From: Brassica napus
Taxonomy: Eukaryota > Streptophyta > Magnoliopsida > Brassicales > Brassicaceae
Direction: 5' to 3'
Length of the DNA: 64,000 nt
NCBI RefSeq assembly: GCF_020379485.1
Contig: NC_063439.1
Span: forward strand, 19,344,098-19,408,097
Shown here: one piece after another, positions 59,143 to 64,000 of the stretch
Numbering within the stretch: the first letter of the stretch is position 1
Layout: every line of letters starts with the position of its first letter
Notes under the pieces: model-generated
The model's input: only the letters and a program-made list of their open reading frames with translations
The model's database searches: none
Told to the model about the DNA's origin: nothing
Position numbers and translations under genes: made by a program

Positions 59143-59653
59143 AAGTATTTGTGGAAAAGCCCATATGCGACTCAGCGGTAGCTTTTCCGGTTTACATATA
59201 TGCGTTCAAATCTCGGCAATATGATGAGCATCCGGAATCAAGTTCGTGATAGAACAATACATCAACGATTGAAAGCGGATTTGATTGAGCATATATGGCA
59301 AAAATTTGGAACAAATCAAGATTTCAACTAATCTGTTTTTTCTCGTTTACGGTTTGTATTTGTATTTTTAATATGTTTTTATGTCATTTTTAATAAAAAA
59401 ATTATGTATCAATTTCTTTCAAATCATTCAACTTTAAAAAAAAAAGAAAAAAAAATTTAAGTACCCCAATGAGGTTCTACCAATGGAGGATGAAAAAACT
59501 AAATAGATTAATAGAGGTACTTAACCTTTCAAATCACTACATTATACACTAATTTAATTTTAAGTACCCATTAGGGGTCCCAATGGATGGAGGTGGTCTA
59601 AGTATTAGTGGAAAAGCCCATATGCGACTCAGCCGTAGATTTTCCGGTTTACA
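59143..59653. mobile_element. PIF/Harbinger remnant between 54-bp direct repeats
   Basis: A 54-base host sequence (GGAAAAGCCCATATGCGACT in its middle) occurs at 59143-59196 and again at 59600-59653. Between them lies the 3' part of a PIF/Harbinger element. At 59230-59331 there is an open frame ending RTIHQRLKADLIEHIWQKFG and a stop, the typical C-terminal end of a Harbinger transposase. The element end is GGTGGTC followed by TAA, which is the family target site. The 5' part and the left TSD are missing, so a simple insertion does not explain the structure. Confidence 0.7.
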
Positions 59654-60031
59654 CAAAGGAAATTACTATCCCGGTTGAAATGACTCCGGTTTATAAAAGG
59701 ATTTAGTTTGATTTACGATCCGGTTTTTTGGGTAAACAGTTAAACGCAGGAAAGGAAGTCGTTTCAATTGTTCTTCCGCCCACTACCTTTTAGTAATTTC
59801 GAAGGGAATCTCTGATCTCGATCCAGATTCATTCGTGGAGGAACCCTACTTCATTGATTACGGTGGAGAGATCTGTGTTAACAATTTGAATTCCCTTTGT
59901 CGTAATCGCAGATCCCGCTGCTCTCGATCGATGTCGGGTTGATTTCTCGCACGAGGAAGGTGAAAAGAATCTGAATCGAGATTGATTAGTGTTGGTGTGC
60001 TATGAGTGTTAGTGTATAAGCAAAAAGAAAA
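59654..60031 (+). promoter_or_regulatory. LIP1 promoter and 5' leader
   Basis: Unique sequence between the Harbinger remnant and the LIP1 start codon. It holds CCGGTTTA-type repeats and a leader rich in CT/GA. The transcription start probably lies near 59740-59800, inferred only from composition. Confidence 0.45.
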
Positions 60032-62012
60032 ATGAAGTTTTGGAGAGAACGTGAAAGGGAAAGCAAAGAGCAGATCTTAGCGCCATTATGTGGCCAAGTT
60101 CGAGTCTTGGTCGTTGGTGATTCAGGTGAATGATCTAGCTAGGTTGATTGATAGATCATTGTGGTTAGGAGTAATGGTTGTGTGGTCGTTTAGTTAGTAT
60201 CTTAAGCCACCTTTGTTTTCCGTACACTCTGTTATGTTTGATTTTGCTTATGATGAGTCATGGCTCATGTTCATGTTGAGTCTTGGTCGTTGGTGATTCA
60301 GGTAAATCACAAGCTCTACGTTCATGTAGGTTTCTAAAATTATATGGAACCAAACCAAGTTAGTCGTTTAGAATGGTTTTTTTTTTTCAGATTGGTATAT
60401 ACACATGGACACTCATGCTAGACCTGATCGTGTGTGGCTCAGGTAGATAGATCATTCTGGTTAGGGGTAATGATTGTGTGGTCGTTGAGCTATCTTAACT
60501 CAACATTGTTTTCCTTAGCGAGTGTTACTTACTGTGTTTGCTTTTGCTCATGGCTCATGTCAATGTTTGAGCTGAAAAGTGTGAAAATATCCATACTTTG
60601 CATCATTTGAGTTAATTTTAATCTTTTCGAATCTCAATTTTTTTAATTTTTTTTTGGTTAGGTGTGGGGAAAACATCACTTGTACACCTCATTAATAAAG
60701 GTTCTTCTATTCATCGTCCATCTCAAACGATTGGATGCACAGTTGGTGTCAAGGTAACTTAACGGTATCTTATGTTCTCATATTTGCTTAGGGAGCTGAA
60801 GTTTTGATTTTTCTTTCTCCTACTTTCCTATTGTGTAGCATATAACTTACGGGAGTCCAGCTAGTTCTTCGAGTAGCATTCAAGGGGATGCAGAGAGAGA
60901 TTTCTTTGTTGAGCTCTGGGATGTTTCAGGGCATGAGAGATACAAAGATTGCCGCTCACTCTTCTATTCGCAAATCAATGGTCTTTCTTAACTAATGTAT
61001 CCATATTTTTCATCCTTATTGTGTCTGAAACAATGTCATAAAGCGAGAAATTTACCTATTGCAGGAGTGATATTTGTTCATGATCTCTCTCAAAGAAGAA
61101 CAAAAACAAGCTTGCAGAAATGGGCGTCTGAGGTTGCAGCGACTGGAACCTTTTCAGCTCCTCTTCCCTCAGGAGGTCCTGGTGGTCTTCCTGTTCCGTA
61201 CATTGTTGTTGGAAACAAAGCAGACATTGCTGCGAAAGAAGGAACAAAAGGAAGCAGTGGAAACCTTGTTGATGCAGCTCGTCATTGGGTCGAGAAGCAA
61301 GGTTTGCTTTCCTCAAGTGAAGAGCTTCCTCTCTTTGAAAGCTTTCCTGGTAATAGCGGTCTCATAGCGGTAAGTAACCATGCAGACGAATCACACTAGT
61401 TTCTCTTTACCGTACATAGTGTTTTGCCTTTTAACTTATATGATCTGGTGCGTGGGTTTTGGCACAGGCCGCTAAAGAAACCAGATACGATAAGGAAGCT
61501 TTGAACAAATTTTTCCGGATGGTTAGTGTCATTAAACACACTCTTCTTTATGGCTACATCTCCAAAGTACCCTTCTCTAAACCGATAACACAATTTTTAA
61601 CAGTTGATAAGAAGAAGATATTTCTCAGATGAACAACCAGCAGCTTCACCGTGGTCTATTTCGCCGCATCGAACCTCATCATCCCAACGGTTAGATGACG
61701 AGATCACAAGCGATGATGACCAATTCTACAAGCGAACAAGGTATAAAACAACGCTAAAAGCAAAAGATCTTTTAAAAGTTAGGTTTGGTCTTAACAGTTG
61801 ATTGTTGCAGTTTTCATGGAGATCCTTACAAGTACAACAACAACACGTTACCGCCACTTCCCGCACAACGCAACCTAACTCCGCCTCCTACACTATTTCC
61901 ACAGCAGCCGGTCTCTACTCCTGACAACTACGCTATCCCGAGATTCTCACTATCGAGTGAAACAAGTAACAATGGCAGTGGTAGATCAAAGCGAATGGAT
62001 ATTAACGTTTGA
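60032..62012 (+). CDS. LIP1: LIP1, plant-specific small GTPase (7 exons)
   Basis: Exons 60032-60125, 60662-60753, 60839-60980, 61065-61369, 61468-61521, 61604-61740 and 61811-62012 join to 341 residues (Arabidopsis about 342). The P-loop GDSGVGKTS spans the first splice junction. G3 is WDVSGHE instead of the usual WDTAGQE, and G4 is NKAD. A long insert between G3 and G4 and a Pro-rich C-terminal tail ending KRMDINV replace the prenylation CAAX of Ras-type GTPases. LIP1 acts in light input to the circadian clock and in salt tolerance. All frames are intact. Intron 1 contains a duplicated copy of the exon-1 end with a second GT donor (see findings). Collinear with At5g64813. Confidence 0.95.
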
Positions 62013-62399
62013 AACCATGCATCTCTTTATCGTTACAAGAAAACTTAATGAAGATGTGTTGCTTTTGGTATTTGATGGTATCTATTATTCTTTTTTTTGA
62101 ATGTTCCAATGGTTTTTCTTTTCTTTCGAGATGGATGCAAGTGGTAAAGTGAATATGCGTGTAACCAAACCCTCCCTCTTTTGATTGTTCTCGTAGCAAA
62201 TTCTGTCTGACTGAAACAGAATGAGAAAAATTGTGAATGATTTATAATAATATTTGTTGATAAATATAAGTTCGACTTTACAATCTATTTGTTCGATTTA
62301 TTATCACCCAAAATTGATATTATTTACAAAAGAAAATGTTTGATTTAATTCAGCTTTTGGTAAATATTAAGAAGGAATATTCACTCGTACATTTTAACA

Positions 62400-62760
62400 G
62401 AGATAAGAGTTGAGAGAGAGAGAGAGAGAGAGTTGGACACGACAAGCTGTTCCTAACACCAGCGAGAGTTGCGAGATAAAACAGCGAAGGTATGTGACTT
62501 TGTGCCCTAAGAATTACACTTTCCATTGAATATTTCTTCTCTCAGAACCTTCTGGGTTGCTAAATTCAGCTGAAAACCCTAAACCCTATTCCGTAGTTCT
62601 GTAGTACCCTTTGCTCAATTTCGAATTTGATTGAATTTTTTTAATTTAGTATCAGATTACAATATTCCTTTAAAGTGACAAGCTTTTCTTTAACTGTGTG
62701 TTCTTGATTAATTCCTGTAATGCGCAGTGTGATATAAATTTGAAGTCTTTAACAAGAAAA
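62400..62760 (+). promoter_or_regulatory. Leader with probable 5' UTR intron
   Basis: A GT donor near 62489 (AAG|GTATGT) and an AG acceptor near 62727 (GCGCAG|TG) would remove about 240 bases upstream of the start codon at 62761. A leader intron fits the distance between the GA tract and the ATG. Confidence 0.5.
62412..62432. repeat. (GA)n tract in leader of small Cys-rich gene
   Basis: About ten GA units in the presumed 5' UTR of the following gene. Confidence 0.85.
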
Positions 62761-63150
62761 ATGGTGGAAGTGTGGTGGCCTCTGTTAGCAGCAGCAGTCC
62801 CTGCGCTTATCGGAGGACAAGCATTGAGGATAAAGAAGAGACGTGGCGAAGAAGAGAGGATCAAGAGTGCTCGAGGAAGAGAGAAAAGCTCTGACGAGAT
62901 CTTTGTCTGCGAAAGAGTTTGCACTTCCAAAAGAATGCTGAAGAAAGTTGGAGCCTTCTCTAAAGATCCTATTCCCGACACTTGTGTTACTGTCTGCGGT
63001 GTATCTGAGCTTGACGCTTGCTCTGATGCTTGTGCTCGGACCGTCTGCGTGAACCAGCACCAAGTTGCTAACTGGAATGACATTTGTCTTAGGAGGTGTC
63101 AGAGTGAGTGTCTTAAGCTCTCTTCTTCTTCTTCTTCTCGCTCTTCTTGA
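62761..63150 (+). CDS. Small cysteine-rich protein (At5g64816-like)
   Basis: A single exon of 129 residues. The N-terminus MVEVWWPLLAAAVPALIGG is hydrophobic and may be a signal anchor. It is followed by a basic, charged segment (KKRRGEEERIKSARGREK). The C-terminal half has ten cysteines arranged as repeated CxxxC pairs (CERVC, CVTVC, CSDAC, CRRC-type, CQSEC), suggesting disulfides or metal binding. Arabidopsis databases label the gene thionin-like. The spacing here does not clearly support that, and no function can be assigned. An upstream ATG exists (62698), but 62761 (AAAAATGG context) starts the conserved frame. Confidence 0.85.
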   Translation: MVEVWWPLLAAAVPALIGGQALRIKKRRGEEERIKSARGREKSSDEIFVCERVCTSKRMLKKVGAFSKDPIPDTCVTVCGVSELDACSDACARTVCVNQHQVANWNDICLRRCQSECLKLSSSSSSRSS

Positions 63151-63283
63151 TATGTTTTAAGAGTTTGAATCTCTCTTTTGTGTTGTTTAAGTTTGAGTCT
63201 GAACGGTATGATTGGTTCCTTTTGAATCTGAATTTTTTTTGTAAGTTAAATAACATTATGAGCAAATCTTTGGTGGATTACAT

Positions 63284-63797
63284 TTACATTTCATCATGTG
63301 AGTTTTGTTTGGTAACTTTCTCAGCTGTTTTGTGAACTGCTTCTCCTATGACACCTCCTGCTAGTTTTGCTGATTCTTCAATTGCTTCTTTGCTTACTTC
63401 AAGGCTCCTTGTAGCCGCTTCTTTCACTTTCTCTCCTTTGTCTTCTCCTTCTTTGTCCTTGTTGTTATTGGCGCTGTTGCTTCTGAAACTGTCACAACAA
63501 AACGACACACAGAAGTTTAGTAAAACGGATTTTGAAGAAAGGCCAAGATCATAGTGTTTACTGTAGATTTGGAGGGTAAAGCTTCGTTTGAATCTTCTGC
63601 ATTGCACCTTGAATCAATTCCCAAGAACTAGGAGGAAACTTCTTGCCAAAGATCCCACATATAATCTTCACAAGTGAAGGATTCTCTTCTTTCTTGGCTA
63701 CACCATCATCATCTGAAGATACCGGCAAAATCCCCCTAGAGATCAAGAAGATGATGATGATGAAGAAATTAAATCTGATTCTTCTTGATTCATTCAT
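63284..63797 (-). CDS. Putative secreted small protein, unknown function (At5g64820-like, 2 exons)
   Basis: Minus-strand exon 1 (63797-63562) encodes a hydrophobic leader (FNFFIIIIFLISRGILPVSS) and the segment KIICGIFGKKFPPSSWELIQ. Exon 2 (63488-63284) encodes KDKEGEDKGEKVKEAATRSL, then KEAIEESAKLAGGVIGEAVH and ends NSHDEM. The joined length is 146 residues. The second half is a Lys/Glu/Ala-rich amphipathic helix reminiscent of LEA-like repeats. No known domain was recognised. The leader predicts secretion or a membrane anchor. The GT-AG splice joins the two frames cleanly. Confidence 0.8.
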
Positions 63798-64000
63798 GAC
63801 CTATATATTAATTCGTTAAGAAGCTTCAGAGATATCAAGAAAGGGACCAAAAGGAAAGTGAGAGATGAGAGAAAGTTGACGCCACGTTTCTAGCATCAAT
63901 AGAAGCAGATCAGACTTGTGCTTTGAACGATTCTTGCGTAACACTTGCATTGACTTTAGAGAGAACTTGATCGAAACCAATCCAATATTTAATTAGACAT
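63798..64000. other. Upstream flank of the last gene
   Basis: Likely the promoter and 5' leader of the minus-strand gene ending at 63797. No further feature is seen before the window ends. Confidence 0.5.

Noticed and set aside
1..64000. Search for CRISPR arrays, operons, phage or other bacterial-type systems
   Set aside because: The window is plant nuclear DNA with introns throughout; no regularly spaced short repeats or prokaryotic gene clusters were found.

Overview
This is a plant nuclear segment from the mustard family (Brassicaceae). Introns have GT-AG borders, AT-rich spacers are full of transposons, and there is a cytosolic-type tRNA-His gene. The ordered genes match, from memory, the Arabidopsis thaliana block around At5g64720 to At5g64820. 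I cannot name the species. The intergenic expansion and repeat types suggest a Brassica/Raphanus-like or other larger-genome crucifer.

Layout. 0-2.8 kb: two broken genes on the minus strand (60S acidic ribosomal protein P1-like and an EC1-like prolamin-fold protein). 3.4-5.1 kb: an intact 8-exon WD40 gene (WDR83/MORG1 type) and a tRNA-His gene. 6.4-24.2 kb: a dense transposon block. It holds a LINE tail, a 4.6 kb Helitron carrying captured pieces of TOC132/120, the C-14 sterol reductase FACKEL and an RPA70-like gene, two LINE tails with target-site duplications (TSDs), a TRIM element, a tRNA-derived SINE and a young Copia retrotransposon with two in-frame stops. 25.9-30.9 kb: intact 14-exon CESA6. 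31.5-39.7 kb: AT-rich spacer with MITEs and Helitrons. 40.1-42.5 kb: ABR1. 42.8-43.4 kb: decayed RPN5. 43.8-45.3 kb: a retroposon and a hAT MITE. 46.5-63.8 kb: RGF9/GLV2, a small conserved gene of unknown function, CLE21, WRKY51, LIP1, a cysteine-rich small protein gene and a putative secreted protein gene.

Function. The genes do not form a pathway or operon; this is ordinary collinear plant chromosome. Several act in growth and signalling: cellulose synthesis (CESA6), ABA/ethylene-type transcription (ABR1), peptide signalling (RGF9, CLE21), salicylate-related defence transcription (WRKY51) and clock light input (LIP1).

The most notable items are the gene-capturing Helitron, a tandem duplication in LIP1 intron 1 that copies the exon-1 splice donor, the decay of RPN5 at its collinear position, an apparently missing GH17 gene, a perfect inverted TGACG palindrome upstream of WRKY51, and a Sadhu-like retroposon. 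I did not find a wholly new biological system. Exon borders were derived by hand from reading frame and splice consensus. Named similarities rest on recalled family sequences, not on database searches.
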